Under the pieces are notes generated by a model that did not search any database, had not been told where the DNA came from, and saw only the letters and a list, made by a program, of their open reading frames with translations. Positions 40,933 to 41,041 of a stretch of DNA of 41,041 bases are shown in pieces; the first letter of the stretch is position 1, and each line of letters opens with the position of its first letter. The position numbers and the translations under genes were made by a program. The stretch spans positions 1 to 41,041 of the forward strand of contig RYVZ01000006.1 of assembly GCA_003979345.1 (NCBI GenBank), given 5' to 3'. The stretch is from Lachnospiraceae bacterium (lineage in GTDB: Bacteria > Bacillota > Clostridia > Lachnospirales > Lachnospiraceae).

Positions 40933-41041
40933 GAAGCGAGTGTGCATCGCGAAGCGTTAAGCATGTGCGAAGCATGTGGTATCATGTCGTCAGACATGAT
41001 ACCGGCGCCGAGCGAAGCGAGTGTGCATCGCGAAGCGTTAA
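40933..41041. repeat. Intergenic direct repeat with internal perfect hairpin
   Basis: A 28-base sequence occurs identically at 40933-40960 and 41014-41041, a period of 81 bases; it begins GAAGCGAGTGTGCATCGCGA. Between the copies, GGTATCATGTC (40978-40988) and GACATGATACC (40993-41003) form a perfect 11-bp hairpin with a 4-base loop. GCATGTG is also repeated at 40961 and 40972. The second copy ends at the window edge, so the array may continue. No T-run follows the hairpin. Confidence 0.85.

Noticed and set aside
40933..41041. CRISPR array or tRNA gene at the window end
   Set aside because: Only two repeat copies with an internal hairpin; no cloverleaf, no regular spacers.

Overview
The window looks like part of the chromosome of a spore-forming member of the Clostridia, most likely a Lachnospiraceae-type gut bacterium. 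The evidence is the sporulation operon spoIIAA-spoIIAB-sigF, spoVAA-spoVAB, a T-box in front of valS, strong AGGAGG-type ribosome binding sites, and a large polysaccharide locus with split ABC importers. All genes are on the + strand except one regulator. The species assignment is inference.

Region 1 (about 1-21,500) is a beta-1,4-galactan utilisation locus. In order it holds a LacI-type regulator, a cytosolic GH53 endo-galactanase, an unusual non-lipoprotein solute-binding protein with two N-terminal beta-sandwich segments, and two CUT1 permeases. These are followed by an NHL/TPR membrane-anchored protein, a Yip1-type membrane protein, a secreted DUF5696-like protein, a second pair of CUT1 permeases and a solute-binding lipoprotein with a C-terminal CBM61-like module. 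The locus closes with two large extracellular GH53 galactanases (one lipoprotein, one secreted), each with an Ig-like domain and two CBM-like modules. The outer enzymes should cut galactan, the two importers should take up galacto-oligosaccharides, and the cytosolic GH53 may shorten longer products. No transporter ATPase and no beta-galactosidase are encoded here, so both must come from elsewhere. A small hairpin-forming intergenic repeat recurs along the operon.

Region 2 (about 21,500-30,080) is core genome: an unknown acidic protein, a T-box leader and valS, a FapA/DUF342 protein, folC, a 47-residue protein overlapping folC, and a zinc-ribbon/TPR membrane protein ending at a clear terminator.

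Region 3 (30,107-38,612) is sporulation. The spoIIA operon comes first and spoVAA-spoVAB lie further on, separated by about 5.2 kb. That interval holds a double-HTH regulator on the - strand, a JAB/MPN-like protein, an ABC exporter and a PHP-domain phosphoesterase. SpoIIAB, SigF and SpoVAA all carry low-complexity additions: an N-terminal extension, a Gly-rich linker, and a C-terminal 14-residue repeat.

Region 4 (38,690-41,041) is a metal-efflux operon with a near-consensus promoter overlapped by a palindrome, a free-standing HMA metal-binding protein and a Zn/Cd/Pb-type P1B ATPase that lacks its own HMA domain. The window ends in an intergenic repeat with a perfect hairpin.
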